57,134 nt of DNA from an uncultured Massilia sp. (lineage in GTDB: Bacteria; Pseudomonadota; Gammaproteobacteria; Burkholderiales; Burkholderiaceae), in NCBI GenBank assembly GCA_946481275.1, contig CAMLMV010000040.1, forward strand, positions 1 through 57,134, read 5' to 3'. Positions 1 to 9,190 of the stretch are shown here, in pieces. A program made the translations under genes and the position numbers. Below the pieces are notes generated by a model. The model did no database searches, was not told where the DNA came from, and worked only from the letters and a program-made list of their open reading frames with translations. Numbering within the stretch: position 1 is the first letter of the stretch; each line of letters begins with the position of its first letter.

Positions 1-1994
1 GTGGGGCAAGGCGCGTAGACGCTCGGCAGGAACAGCAGCTCGACCATCACGAAGCCTTCGCCCGCGCAATGCTCGCAGCGGCCCTTGGCCACGTTGAACG
101 AGAACCGCCCGGCGTCGTAGCGGCGCTTCTTCGCGGCCGGCGTCGCGGCGAACAGCTTACGCACCTGGTCGAACAGGCCCGTGTACGTGGCGAGATTGGA
201 CCGGGGCGTGCGGCCGATCGGTTTCTGGTCCACGCGCACGAGGCGACGGATGCCGTGCATGGGTCCCGCGATGTGGCCGACGGTCGGGATGCCGGCCTCG
301 CGCTCGAGGTCCATGCCCTCCTCGGTTTCCTCTTCGGCCGTACCTTGTCCCAGCGCCGCGCCGACGAGGTCGACGAGCACCTGGCTCACGAGCGTCGACT
401 TGCCGGAGCCGGAGACGCCCGTCACACCCGTCATCACGCCGAGCGGGAAGCACACGGCGAGATCGTGCAGGTTGTTGCGCGTGACGCCTTCCAGCCGCAG
501 CCAGCCGGCCGGTGCGCGCGGGGTCCGTTCCGGCGGGCGCACGGCGTCCGGCGCGTCGGGGAACAGGTAGCGCCGCGTGTGCGAGCCCGCCACGTCGCGC
601 AAGCCGTCGGGCGGACCGCTATATAGAATCTGGCCGCCCTTCTCGCCCGCCTGCGGGCCGACGTCGACGATCCAGTCGGCGTGCCGGATCACGTCGAGCG
701 CGTGCTCGACGACGAACAGCGAATTGCCGGCCGCCTTCAGCCGTGCGAGCGCGTCCAGCAGCGCTTCCGTGTCGGCCGGGTGCAGGCCGGCCGACGGCTC
801 GTCCAGCACGTACACGACGCCGAACAGGTTCGACCGCACCTGCGTCGCGAGGCGCAGGCGCTGCAATTCGCCCGGCGACAGGGTCGGCGTGCTGCGCTCC
901 AGCGCCAGGTAGCCCAGGCCCAGCGCGAGCATCGTGTCGAGCCGCGCGCACAGGTCGGCCGCGATGCGCTGCGTGACGATCAGTTGCTCCGGGTGTTTAT
1001 CGGCGCGCCTGGGTGCCGTGCCGTCCGCATAAGGACGCAGCATCTGCGCCAGGCGTTCGAGCGGGACGCGCGACAGGGTCATGATGTCCATGCCGGCAAA
1101 CGTGACCGACAACGCTTCCTGGCGCAGCCGGCGGCCCTGGCACAGCGGGCACTCCGTGCTGACCATGTAGCGCGCCACGCGCTTCTTCATCGACGCGCTT
1201 TCCGTGTTGGCGAACGTCTGCAGCACGTAGCGGCGCGCGCCGCTGAACGTGCCCTGGTAGCTGGGCGTCTCCTTGCGCTTCAGGGCGCGGCGCGTTTCCT
1301 CCGGCGTGAGGCCCGCGTACACGGGCACGGTGGGCGTCTCGTCCGTGAACAGGATCCAGTCGCGGTCCTTCTTGGGCAGGTCGCGCCACGGCGTGTCGAC
1401 GTCGTAGCCCATGGTGACGAGGATGTCGCGCAGGTTCTGGCCATGCCACGCGGGTGGCCACGCGGCGACGGCGCGCTCGCGGATCGTCAGGCTGTCGTCC
1501 GGCACCATCGACTGTTCGGTCGCATCGTACACGCGGCCCAGGCCCGAGCACTGCGGACACGCGCCTTCCGCCGTGTTCGGGGAAAACGATTCGGCGTACA
1601 GCAGTTCCTGGCCGGGCGGGTAATCGCCGGCGCGCGAGTACAGCATGCGCAGGGAGTTCGACAACGTGGAGACGCTGCCGACGGACGACCGCGTAGTCGG
1701 TGTACCCCGCTGCTGCTGCAGGGCGACGGCGGGCGGCAGGCCGTCGATGTCGTCCACTTCCGGCACGGGCATCTGGTGGAACAGCCGGCGCGCGTACGGC
1801 GACACGGACTCCAGGTAGCGCCGCTGCGCTTCCGCGTACAGCGTCCCGAACGCGAGCGACGACTTGCCCGAGCCGGAGACGCCCGTGAACACGACGAGGG
1901 CGTCGCGCGGGATGTCGAGGTCGACGTTTTTCAGGTTGTGCTCGCGCGCGCCGCGCACGCGCACGTAGCCTGTCTTCGGTAATGGATCGCGCAT
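1..1994 (-). CDS. UvrA-like excinuclease ABC ATPase, C-terminus cut by window edge
   Basis: About 664 codons are visible, starting [20 protein letters not shown]; the frame is open through base 1. The first P-loop is [10 protein letters not shown] near residue 40. It is followed by Cys pairs ([17 protein letters not shown]), an ABC signature [12 protein letters not shown], a Walker [15 protein letters not shown], and the second-half P-loop [13 protein letters not shown], then a CEHCAGEG zinc-type motif near the edge. This is the tandem ABC layout of UvrA. The two halves are close together and the first half looks short, which suits the smaller UvrA2/drug-resistance-type paralogues rather than the housekeeping damage sensor. 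That subclass is inferred. The gene is last in a minus-strand run with the reductase and glycosyltransferase upstream, 49 bp from the reductase stop. The UvrA family is certain, the paralogue class less so. Confidence 0.9.
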   Translation of the reverse strand, partial: MRDPLPKTGYVRVRGAREHNLKNVDLDIPRDALVVFTGVSGSGKSSLAFGTLYAEAQRRYLESVSPYARRLFHQMPVPEVDDIDGLPPAVALQQQRGTPTTRSSVGSVSTLSNSLRMLYSRAGDYPPGQELLYAESFSPNTAEGACPQCSGLGRVYDATEQSMVPDDSLTIRERAVAAWPPAWHGQNLRDILVTMGYDVDTPWRDLPKKDRDWILFTDETPTVPVYAGLTPEETRRALKRKETPSYQGTFSGARRYVLQTFANTESASMKKRVARYMVSTECPLCQGRRLRQEALSVTFAGMDIMTLSRVPLERLAQMLRPYADGTAPRRADKHPEQLIVTQRIAADLCARLDTMLALGLGYLALERSTPTLSPGELQRLRLATQVRSNLFGVVYVLDEPSAGLHPADTEALLDALARLKAAGNSLFVVEHALDVIRHADWIVDVGPQAGEKGGQILYSGPPDGLRDVAGSHTRRYLFPDAPDAVRPPERTPRAPAGWLRLEGVTRNNLHDLAVCFPLGVMTGVTGVSGSGKSTLVSQVLVDLVGAALGQGTAEEETEEGMDLEREAGIPTVGHIAGPMHGIRRLVRVDQKPIGRTPRSNLATYTGLFDQVRKLFAATPAAKKRRYDAGRFSFNVAKGRCEHCAGEGFVMVELLFLPSVYAPCP

Positions 1995-2043
1995 GCCTCA
2001 TTCAAGCACATGCAAACCCGGCAGTCCGTGCGCTGGCCCACCA

Positions 2044-3123
2044 TCAGGGAATCAGCATCCGCGCCCGCAACTCGGCAAACAGGTCGTAGAACGAGTCCTC
2101 GGTCGACTGCCACGCGGCAAAGCCGAGCCGGCGGCTGTTCGCCATGTCCGTCATCACTTCGATCGGGCGGCCAAGGTCGAGGTCCGTGTGCCACGGCGAC
2201 ACGAGCCGGTTCAGGTCCGCCTCGACGAGCTTGTGGCGCGTGGCGATCTCGCGCCAGACGGCGTGATCGTTGGCCATTTCGGCCTCCAGCGGCCGGGGCT
2301 CTCCCTCGAAGCCGGCCGCCTGCACGCCGAACCACGCCGCGAGCCGGCGCCACAGCCAGCTCCAGCGGAAATAATCGCCGTTCGTGATGTTGAAGGCTTC
2401 GTTGCGCGCGGCATCAATGTCGGCGGCCCAGCGCAGCTGCTTCGCGAGCATGCGCGCGTCCGTCACGTCCGACAGGCCTTCCCACTGCGCCCGCGAGCCG
2501 GGGAAGCGGAACGGCCGGCCGGTGGCCTTGCAGATCGACGCGTACACGGCCAGCGTCGTGCCCAGGTTCATCGCATTGCCGACCGCCATGCCGATGACGG
2601 TGTGCGGCCGGTGCACGGTCCACGTGAAGCGGTCGCGCGCGGCCGCCGCATAGACCTCGTCTTCTTGCGCGTAATAAAAATTGTCGAGCGGCAGGCGCGG
2701 CTGGGATTCGCGCAGCGGCGTGTCGGGCAAGGTGCCCGAACTGGCGTAGGCCTCGAACGGACCGAGGTAGTGCTTCAGGCCCGTCACCAGCGCCACGTGG
2801 CGCAGCGTCTTGCGGCTGCCGAGCGCATCCAGCAGGTTGCGCACGAGGACGGCGTTGACGCGGATGTTTTCCGCCTCGCTGTCCTGGCGCATCCACGTCG
2901 TGATGAAGACGTGCGTGGGACCGCCGTCGCCGAACGCCGTGGCCAGCCCTTCCGCGAGCCGCTCGGGGTCCATCAGGTCGGCCGGCACGGGGATCAGGCC
3001 CGGCAGGTCGGCCGGCGGACGGCGCGCGAGGCCGTACACGGTCCAGCCGTGGGCCAGCAGTTCCCGTGCCGTGGCATGGCCGCCGATCCCGCTGGCGCCG
3101 ACGACGAGTGCGCTTCTTTGCAT
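2044..3123 (-). CDS. SDR-family NAD(P)-dependent oxidoreductase (PRISE/iridoid synthase-like)
   Basis: The protein has about 359 residues. The N-terminus MQRSALVVGASGIGGHATA is a Rossmann GxxGxxG nucleotide-binding loop. Further motifs are VTGLKHYLGPF near residue 140 and a Tyr-rich segment NFYYAQEDEVY, the pattern of progesterone 5-beta-reductase/iridoid synthase-like (PRISE) enzymes, in which a conserved Lys and Tyr replace the usual SDR YxxxK. The start is set at 3123 and not the in-frame ATG at 3147, because AAGGAG lies 8 bases upstream of 3123 and the fold begins directly after it. Its substrate is unknown; relatives reduce enone-type carbonyl compounds with NAD(P)H in the cytoplasm. It sits 42 bp downstream of the glycosyltransferase and is probably cotranscribed with it. 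Confidence 0.8.
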   Translation of the reverse strand: MQRSALVVGASGIGGHATARELLAHGWTVYGLARRPPADLPGLIPVPADLMDPERLAEGLATAFGDGGPTHVFITTWMRQDSEAENIRVNAVLVRNLLDALGSRKTLRHVALVTGLKHYLGPFEAYASSGTLPDTPLRESQPRLPLDNFYYAQEDEVYAAAARDRFTWTVHRPHTVIGMAVGNAMNLGTTLAVYASICKATGRPFRFPGSRAQWEGLSDVTDARMLAKQLRWAADIDAARNEAFNITNGDYFRWSWLWRRLAAWFGVQAAGFEGEPRPLEAEMANDHAVWREIATRHKLVEADLNRLVSPWHTDLDLGRPIEVMTDMANSRRLGFAAWQSTEDSFYDLFAELRARMLIP

Positions 3124-3165
3124 GCCGCTTCTCCTTGACGATGGCAACCGCCATTCTTGCCCGCT

Positions 3166-4404
3166 TCAGGAAAGCGCGTCGCACACCTTGTCGATGCCGC
3201 CACCGCGCGGGAAGCGCGCCGCCACCGCACGCGTCCGCTCTGCCAGACCCGGCGCCGCCAGCAGACCGCCCAGCGCGCGCACGAGCCGGCCTTCATTCAG
3301 CCGGCTTGCCGGAAGGCTCGCACCGACGCCCAGTGCCGTCACGCGCGCCCCATTGTCGAACTGGTCGTGCGCGAGCGGCACGACGAGCTGCGGCGTCCCC
3401 GCGCGCAGCGCTTCCGCCGTCGTGCCGATGCCGCCGTGGTGGACGAGCGCCGCCGCATGCGGCAGCAGTGCCCGCAGCGGCACGTAGTCCTGCCACAGCA
3501 TCGATGGCGGCAGGTCGGCCGGCACCTGCTCGCGGTGCGGCGTGAGCAACACGGCGCGCCGGCCCAGGCGCGCCGCCGCCGCGCACGCATGGCGGAAGTA
3601 CGCGGCGGCCTGCGTGTTGCCGGTGCCGTGCGTGAATACGAGCGGCGGCGGACCGGTCTCCAGGAAGCTTGTTAATCCGGATGACAGCGTCGCATCCGGG
3701 TTCGGGTCGAACAGCGGAAAATCGCCGCGCACCAGCGGCTGCGGCCAGTCCGGCTGCGTGGGCGCGAACCACTCCGGGAACAATGTCAGCGACAGGTCCG
3801 GCACGGTCGCGATCCAGTCCATCAGCGACGGCACCGGTGTCAAGCCATGCGTCGCGCGCGCCGCGTTCACGTCCGCCAGCGCGACGGGATCGATGAAGCG
3901 CCGGCCCACCCACCGCCAGAACGCGCGGCGCGCGGACAGCGGCACCCAGGCCGGTACGCGCCACGGCCCCACCATCAAGGGATCGTGCACGGTCATGAGG
4001 TTGGCCGGCGCGAGGTAGGCGGCCACGATCTTCACACCGGGGTGCACCGTGCGGCACAGGTCCGCTTCCGGCAGCGCGAGCGGATGCACGAACAGCGTAC
4101 AGGGCTCCTCCTTCGGCAGCGCTTCGACGAAGGGAACGATGCGCGCCATCGCGGGCCGGGTCGCGCGCCAGACGACGCCGAAGCCGCGCGTGGGATGCCA
4201 CAGGTCCGGGTCGCGCAGCACGGCCTCGTCGGCGGGCAGGCCCGTGAACGGCAAGGCGGTCGGCCGCACCCACGGGCCGTGCTGCTCGGGAGCGAGGAAA
4301 CTCACGCGGTGGCCGCGCGCACGCAATGCGAGCGCCAGCGCGAGGAACGGAAACAGGTCGCCGGCCGAGCCGATCGTGACGACGACGTAGTGTTGAGGTT
4401 CGAT
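3166..4404 (-). CDS. UDP-sugar-type glycosyltransferase (MGT/UGT family), probable ATC start
   Basis: This is a GT-B glycosyltransferase of the macrolide/rhamnolipid GT1 type. The N-terminal domain begins HYVVVTIGSAGDLFPFLALA. The C-terminal donor site includes VFTHGTGN, LLPHAAALVHHGGIGTTAEAL and GTPQLVVPLAHDQFDNG, the family's HGG...GT...P...DQ pattern. The first standard in-frame start is a TTG at 4326, which would delete the GSAGDLFPF loop and first beta strand. Upstream the frame stays open to a TAG at 4417-4419 with no ATG, GTG or TTG. An ATC at 4402-4404 lies 6 bases after CAGGAG (4411-4416) and would give a normal N-terminus, so I infer ATC initiation. The acceptor is unknown. The reductase and UvrA-like genes follow on the same strand. 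Confidence 0.8.
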   Translation of the reverse strand: MEPQHYVVVTIGSAGDLFPFLALALALRARGHRVSFLAPEQHGPWVRPTALPFTGLPADEAVLRDPDLWHPTRGFGVVWRATRPAMARIVPFVEALPKEEPCTLFVHPLALPEADLCRTVHPGVKIVAAYLAPANLMTVHDPLMVGPWRVPAWVPLSARRAFWRWVGRRFIDPVALADVNAARATHGLTPVPSLMDWIATVPDLSLTLFPEWFAPTQPDWPQPLVRGDFPLFDPNPDATLSSGLTSFLETGPPPLVFTHGTGNTQAAAYFRHACAAAARLGRRAVLLTPHREQVPADLPPSMLWQDYVPLRALLPHAAALVHHGGIGTTAEALRAGTPQLVVPLAHDQFDNGARVTALGVGASLPASRLNEGRLVRALGGLLAAPGLAERTRAVAARFPRGGGIDKVCDALS

Positions 4405-4529
4405 GCGGAACTCCTGCTAGAATATGGGTTCGTTTTTAGGAGATTCTACCCATGCGCCTGTAATGCCCGCCGTTCGCATCGCGACGGCCTCGAAACCTTC
4501 CGGCTTCCCTTGGCATTCAGGAGTTCCAC

Positions 4530-6131
4530 ATGGCGCATCCCTATCTCGCGGCCCTGCACGGGGTCGACATCATGTTGCCCGACGGGCGCATTCTCTTCAC
4601 CCATCTACACGAATCGTTCGGCGCCGAAACCGTCGGCCTGATCGGCCATAACGGCAGCGGCAAGTCCACGCTGGGGCGCGTGCTCGCGGGCGAACTCGAA
4701 CCCGCCGCGGGCCGCATCGAACGGCCGGGACGCATCCGCTACGTGGCGCAGCAGGCCCGGGCCACGTCCGCGTCCTCGCTGTCCGAAGTCGCCGGCCTGG
4801 CCGCACCGCTCGCCGCCCTGCGCCGGCTGGCGTCAGGCGATGCGCGCGACGAGGACTTCGACATCATCGGCGACCGCTGGGACCTGGAAGCGCGCTGGGA
4901 CGCGATGCTCGACGGCGCCGGTATCGATGCGCGCGTGGCACCGCAAGCCTTGTCCGGCGGCCAGCACACGCTGCTCGCGCTGATCGGCGCGTTTTGCTCG
5001 GACGCCGACCTGCTCGTGCTGGACGAGCCGGGCAACCACCTCGATGCCGGCAACCGCGCGTTCCTGCTCGACCAGATGCGCGCGTGGCGCCAGTCCGGCC
5101 GCGGCCTGCTGCTCATCAGCCACGACCGCGACCTGCTGGAGCACGTCGAGCGCACGCTGGAAGTCCATGCGGACGGCCTGCGGCGCTACGGCGGCGGATG
5201 GTCGCTCGTGGCCGAACAGCGCGAGGCGGAACTGGCCGCCGCGGGCGCGAAGCTGGAACGGGCCCGCACGGAGCGGCGCCAGGGCGAACAGAAGATGCGC
5301 GACCAGGCCGAACGGGCCGCGCGCAAGAGCGCCCGCGGCGCGCGCGCGAAGGCGGACGGCGGCATGCCGAAGATCGTCCTGAACGCCCTGCCCCAGCGCG
5401 CCGAACAGACGGACGGCGCCCGGGCCGAGCGCCATGCGCGCGAGCGGCAGGCGCTACAGGATGACGTGGCCGACGCGTTCGCGACCTTCGACGCCCTGCA
5501 CCAGCAGCCGGTCTTTCCGCAGCTGGACATCGCGATCCCGCCCGGCCAGACGGCGCTCGCGCTCGACGCGCTCGTCGCGCGCCACGGTCCCCGTCAGCCG
5601 CTGGACTGGCGCGTGCAGGGCGCGGCGCGGATCGCGATCGCGGGGCCGAACGGCTGCGGCAAGTCCACCTTGCTGCGCACGCTCGCCGGCGAGATCGCCC
5701 CGCTGTCCGGCACCGTGCACGGGCTGCCGGGCGTGCTGCTTGACCAGCACCTGGCCATGCTCGATCCGGCGCGCAGCCTGCTGGATCATTTCCCGACCTC
5801 GCACGACGCAGGCCGCCTGCGCCAGATGCTCGCGCTCGCGGGCCTGGGCCCTTCGCGCATCCTGCGTCCCAGCGGAGCGTTGAGCGGCGGTGAACGCATG
5901 CGCGGCGCGCTGCTGCTGGCCGTGCTGCGCGAGCCCGCGCCGAAACTCCTGATGCTGGACGAGCCGACGAACCATCTCGACCTCGCGAGCGTGGAGGCGC
6001 TGGAAGCGATGCTGGGGTCGTGGCCGGGGGCGCTCGTCGTGGTGTCGCACGACGGGCGGTTTCTGGAGAAGCTGGCGCTCACCCACCGGCTCGGCTGGAC
6101 GCCGGATCGGTGGCTGGCGCGGGAGGTTTAG
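4530..6131 (+). CDS. ABC-F family ATPase
   Basis: This soluble protein has two ABC domains and no membrane segments (533 residues). Domain 1 has P-loop GHNGSGKSTL near residue 40, signature LSGGQ and Walker B LLVLDEPGNHLD. A basic linker around residues 230-300 is rich in Arg, Lys and Glu. Domain 2 has GPNGCGKSTLLR, LSGGERMRGALL and LLMLDEPTNHLDLAS. This is the ABC-F layout (Uup/EttA/antibiotic-resistance group), whose members act on the ribosome and not as transporters. The first Walker B has Gly in place of Thr in the usual EPTNHLD. The assignment within ABC-F is open. It overlaps the convergent DUF1854 gene by 4 bp at the stop. Confidence 0.88.
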   Translation: MAHPYLAALHGVDIMLPDGRILFTHLHESFGAETVGLIGHNGSGKSTLGRVLAGELEPAAGRIERPGRIRYVAQQARATSASSLSEVAGLAAPLAALRRLASGDARDEDFDIIGDRWDLEARWDAMLDGAGIDARVAPQALSGGQHTLLALIGAFCSDADLLVLDEPGNHLDAGNRAFLLDQMRAWRQSGRGLLLISHDRDLLEHVERTLEVHADGLRRYGGGWSLVAEQREAELAAAGAKLERARTERRQGEQKMRDQAERAARKSARGARAKADGGMPKIVLNALPQRAEQTDGARAERHARERQALQDDVADAFATFDALHQQPVFPQLDIAIPPGQTALALDALVARHGPRQPLDWRVQGAARIAIAGPNGCGKSTLLRTLAGEIAPLSGTVHGLPGVLLDQHLAMLDPARSLLDHFPTSHDAGRLRQMLALAGLGPSRILRPSGALSGGERMRGALLLAVLREPAPKLLMLDEPTNHLDLASVEALEAMLGSWPGALVVVSHDGRFLEKLALTHRLGWTPDRWLAREV

Positions 6132-6592
6132 AGAAACCGGTCGAGAATCTTCCGGCTTCCCTTGTCGATGGCGAACATGTCACGGATGAGGAAGTGGATG
6201 CCGTGGCTGTCCGCGATGAGCAGCGAATACGTGCCCAGCCGGCGGATGTCTTCCTCGCCCTTGAGCAGGAACTCCGTATCGCCACGGTCGGTTTTCACGG
6301 TCCACGTGCACGGCGTCGCATAGCTGGACACGCCCTTGATCGACAGGATCTCGGGCATGAATTCGCGCCCATCGAGTTCTTCCGTCACAAGCGAGCGGAT
6401 GTCGGCCGGCATCGTATCGAGGTCGTCGATCCACGCAACTTCCTTGCCGCCCTCGCGCACGAGCGAGATACCTTTCGAGGGCGCCTGCACCGGGAACGAG
6501 CGCACGGGCGCCACGCCGACGAATTCCTCGCCCTCGCCGTTCGTCAGGACCAGCTTGCCGAATGCATCCCGGCGTAGAGTAAAAGTCGTCAT
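6128..6592 (-). CDS. DUF1854 family protein, cyanophycin-metabolism associated
   Basis: This 154-residue soluble protein has no signal peptide. Its pattern (RDAFGKLVLTNGEGEEF, then VRSFPVQAPSKGISLV, AWIDDLDTMP, REFMPEILSIKGVSSYATPCTW, and a DTEFLLKGEEDIRRL segment) is that of DUF1854 proteins. These are found beside cyanophycin synthetases in betaproteobacteria. The biochemical role is unknown. It starts 3 bp after the stop of the ABC exporter, so the two are almost certainly cotranscribed and probably translationally coupled. Both diverge from the cphA pair, which supports a shared role in making or handling cyanophycin. Confidence 0.85.
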   Translation of the reverse strand: MTTFTLRRDAFGKLVLTNGEGEEFVGVAPVRSFPVQAPSKGISLVREGGKEVAWIDDLDTMPADIRSLVTEELDGREFMPEILSIKGVSSYATPCTWTVKTDRGDTEFLLKGEEDIRRLGTYSLLIADSHGIHFLIRDMFAIDKGSRKILDRFL

Positions 6593-6595
6593 CGT

Positions 6596-8884
6596 TCAGT
6601 CTTCCTTGCTGCCGTCGTCGTCCGGGTCCTGGTCCACGTTGCGCGCCTGCGCTTCGTACAGGCGGAAATACGCGCCTTCGCGTGCCATCAGTTCGTCGTG
6701 GTTGCCCTCTTCCACCACCTGGCCGCGGTCCAGCACGACGAGGCGGTCGGCGCGGTGCAAGGTCGACAGGCGGTGCGCGATGGCGATCGTCGTGCGGCCC
6801 TGTACGAGGTTGTCCAGCGCCTTCTGGATTTCCTTTTCCGTTTCCGAGTCGACGGAGGACGTCGCTTCGTCCAGGATGAGGATCGGCGGGTCGATGAGGA
6901 GTGCCCGCGCGATCGAGATGCGCTGGCGCTCGCCGCCGGACAGGCCCTGGCCCCGCTCCCCGACCATCGAATCGTAGCCCTGCGGCAGGCGCAGGATGAA
7001 TTCGTGGGCGTGCGCGGCGCGGGCGGCGGCGATGATCTCTTCGCGCGTCGCATCCGGCTTGCCGTAGGCGATGTTCTCGGCGATGGTGCCGAAGAACAGG
7101 AACGGCTCCTGCAGCACGAGGCCAATGTGGCGGCGGTAGTCCGCGACGGCAAAGCTGCGGATGTCGCGGCCGTCCAGCAGGATCGCGCCTTCCGCCACGT
7201 CGTAGAAACGGCAGATCAGGTTCACGAGCGTGCTCTTGCCCGAGCCCGAGTGGCCCACGAGGCCCACCATTTCGCCGGCCCGGATGTTCAGCGAGATGCC
7301 GCGGTTGACGGCGCGGTTGCCGTAGCGGAAGCCCACTTCGCGCAGCGCGATATTGCCTTCGACCTTGTCCAGTTTCACCGGGTTGACGGGATCCGGCACG
7401 CTCGACACGTGATCGAGGATGTCGAAGATGCGCTTGGCGGCCGACGCGGATTTCTGCGTGACGGACACGATGCGGCTCATCGAATCGAGGCGGACGTAGA
7501 AGCGGCCGCTGTACGCGATGAACGCGGACAGCACGCCGACGGTGATTTCCTGCTGGCTCACCTGCCAGATGCCGAAGCACCAGATGACGAGCAGGCCCAG
7601 TTCCGTCAGCAGCGACACGGTCGGCGAGAACAGCGACCACACCTTGTTCAATTTGTCGTTGACGGCCAGGTTGTGCTTGTTGGCCTCGCGGAAGCGCGAC
7701 GCCTCGCGGTGTTCCTGCGCGAATGCCTTCACCACGCGGATGCCGGGGATCGTGTCGGCCAGCACGTTCGTGACCTCGCCCCACACGCGGTCGATCTTCT
7801 CGAAACCGGTCCGCAGCTTGTCGCGCACGACGTGGATCATCCACGCGATGAACGGCAGCGGCACGAGCGTGATCAATGCGAGTTTCATGTTGATGCTGAA
7901 CAGGATCACGCCCGTCATGATGATCATGAGGACGTCGGACAAAAAGTCCAGCAGGTGCAGCGACAGGAACACGCAGATGCGGTCCGAGCCGCTGCCGATG
8001 CGCGACATGAGGTCACCCGTGCGCTTGCCGCCGAAGAATTCCAGCGACAATCTCAGCAGGTGTTCGTAGGTTTCGGAACGCATGTCGGCGCCCATCCGCT
8101 CCGAGACGAGGGCGAGGATGTACGTGCGGCCCCAGCCCAGCGCCCACGCGAGGATCGCGGACGCGAACAGGCCACCCATGTACATGTAGACGAGGTTCGT
8201 GTCGATGTGCTTGCCGTTCTGGTACGGGATCAGCACGTTGTCCATCAGCGGCATCGTCAGGTACGGCGGAATCATGTGTGCGCCGGTACTTGCCAACATG
8301 AGCAAGAATCCGAGGAGCAACTGGCCCTTGTACGGCCGGGCGAAGCGCCACAGGCGGAACAGGGTCCAGGTCGACGGCGGGGTGTGCAGCACCTTCGTGC
8401 AGATCGGGCACTCTTCCTGGTCCGGTTCGAGCGCCGCCTTGCAGCTCGGACACGTATGTTGTTCGGGCGGTTGCACAGGGACCCCGCTCACGTAGCTTTC
8501 GACCTGGTCCTGGAACTGGTCGACGACGCGAATGGCTTGCAGGTTCTGGCCCAAGGTAAACCGCCAGGCTGCCAGCAAGCCGTCCTGGTCGACGAGTTCG
8601 AGATGGCCGACGCCCGCGTGGTCGTGATGGCGCATTGTCAAACCGGCACGATATGGCCAGTCGCGCCACATCGTGTCGCCGGGTGCGCGGGTGAGCAGGC
8701 GATAATTCGTGACGACAAGAATACCTTTGGTGAAACGTAATTTCGCATCGAGGTCAACCTCGACGCTGTTTAAAACGTTTTCCCCTGGCGCAAGCTTCTT
8801 CGCGACGTCCGCCTGCCAGTGCTCAGGCAGGAAACCGGCGGTTAACGCCTGCGGACCGGAGGGAATAAGTTGTTGAGTTGTCAT
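6596..8884 (-). CDS. ABC exporter (fused permease-ATPase), cyanophycin-metabolism associated
   Basis: This 762-residue protein has an unusual N-terminal extension of about 180 residues. It contains a PH-like beta-rich region (RFTKGILVVTNYRLLTRAPGD) and a rubredoxin-like zinc ribbon of two CxxC pairs (CPSCKAALEPDQEECPIC). A six-helix ABC exporter membrane domain follows (about 190-480) with the family's SRIGSGSDRI segment. The ATPase domain has P-loop [10 protein letters not shown], signature LSGGERQRISIARAL and Walker B ILILDEATSSVD. It is very likely a homodimeric inner-membrane transporter or flippase. The substrate is unknown. It pairs with the DUF1854 gene and diverges from the cyanophycin synthetases, so a link with that polymer is inferred from position. 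Confidence 0.85.
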   Translation of the reverse strand: MTTQQLIPSGPQALTAGFLPEHWQADVAKKLAPGENVLNSVEVDLDAKLRFTKGILVVTNYRLLTRAPGDTMWRDWPYRAGLTMRHHDHAGVGHLELVDQDGLLAAWRFTLGQNLQAIRVVDQFQDQVESYVSGVPVQPPEQHTCPSCKAALEPDQEECPICTKVLHTPPSTWTLFRLWRFARPYKGQLLLGFLLMLASTGAHMIPPYLTMPLMDNVLIPYQNGKHIDTNLVYMYMGGLFASAILAWALGWGRTYILALVSERMGADMRSETYEHLLRLSLEFFGGKRTGDLMSRIGSGSDRICVFLSLHLLDFLSDVLMIIMTGVILFSINMKLALITLVPLPFIAWMIHVVRDKLRTGFEKIDRVWGEVTNVLADTIPGIRVVKAFAQEHREASRFREANKHNLAVNDKLNKVWSLFSPTVSLLTELGLLVIWCFGIWQVSQQEITVGVLSAFIAYSGRFYVRLDSMSRIVSVTQKSASAAKRIFDILDHVSSVPDPVNPVKLDKVEGNIALREVGFRYGNRAVNRGISLNIRAGEMVGLVGHSGSGKSTLVNLICRFYDVAEGAILLDGRDIRSFAVADYRRHIGLVLQEPFLFFGTIAENIAYGKPDATREEIIAAARAAHAHEFILRLPQGYDSMVGERGQGLSGGERQRISIARALLIDPPILILDEATSSVDSETEKEIQKALDNLVQGRTTIAIAHRLSTLHRADRLVVLDRGQVVEEGNHDELMAREGAYFRLYEAQARNVDQDPDDDGSKED

Positions 8885-9190
8885 GTGATGCCGCCGGCAA
8901 AGGCGAGTTTTGGTTCTGATCTGTACGATGGAACGTTGAGGGCGGTGTAGCCGTTGACACGCGCACCTTCCGAAACGCGGAGCGCCGGAGTGTACGGTAT
9001 TCTATCGGAGGGGCCAGACTGGCAGAAATCGGTTCGGCACGGTAAGCTTCGTTCCGGCAAGTATACAACATGTGCATTATGGAAAGAGAGGAAGGCGGGG
9101 CCGCGATCCGGCAACGTCTTTGACCATCGATGTGCAAACATAGGAAACGCCACGCGATGAGAGAGCGGTCGTCGCGTGGCTGGATATTTC
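8885..9190. promoter_or_regulatory. Divergent intergenic region between the ABC exporter and cphA genes
   Basis: About 300 bp separate the divergent start codons, so promoters for both operons must lie here. A TTGACA hexamer is present at 8954-8959, but I found no convincing -10 at the right distance. No clear operator palindrome or terminator was seen, and small open frames here lack coding features. Confidence 0.4.

Noticed and set aside
3124..3147. Longer reductase start at 3147
   Set aside because: It adds eight residues before the Rossmann strand and has no ribosome site; 3123 has AAGGAG at 8 bases.
8954..8959. TTGACA as a cphA promoter
   Set aside because: No -10 hexamer at 16-18 bp. 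Left as part of the divergent region only.
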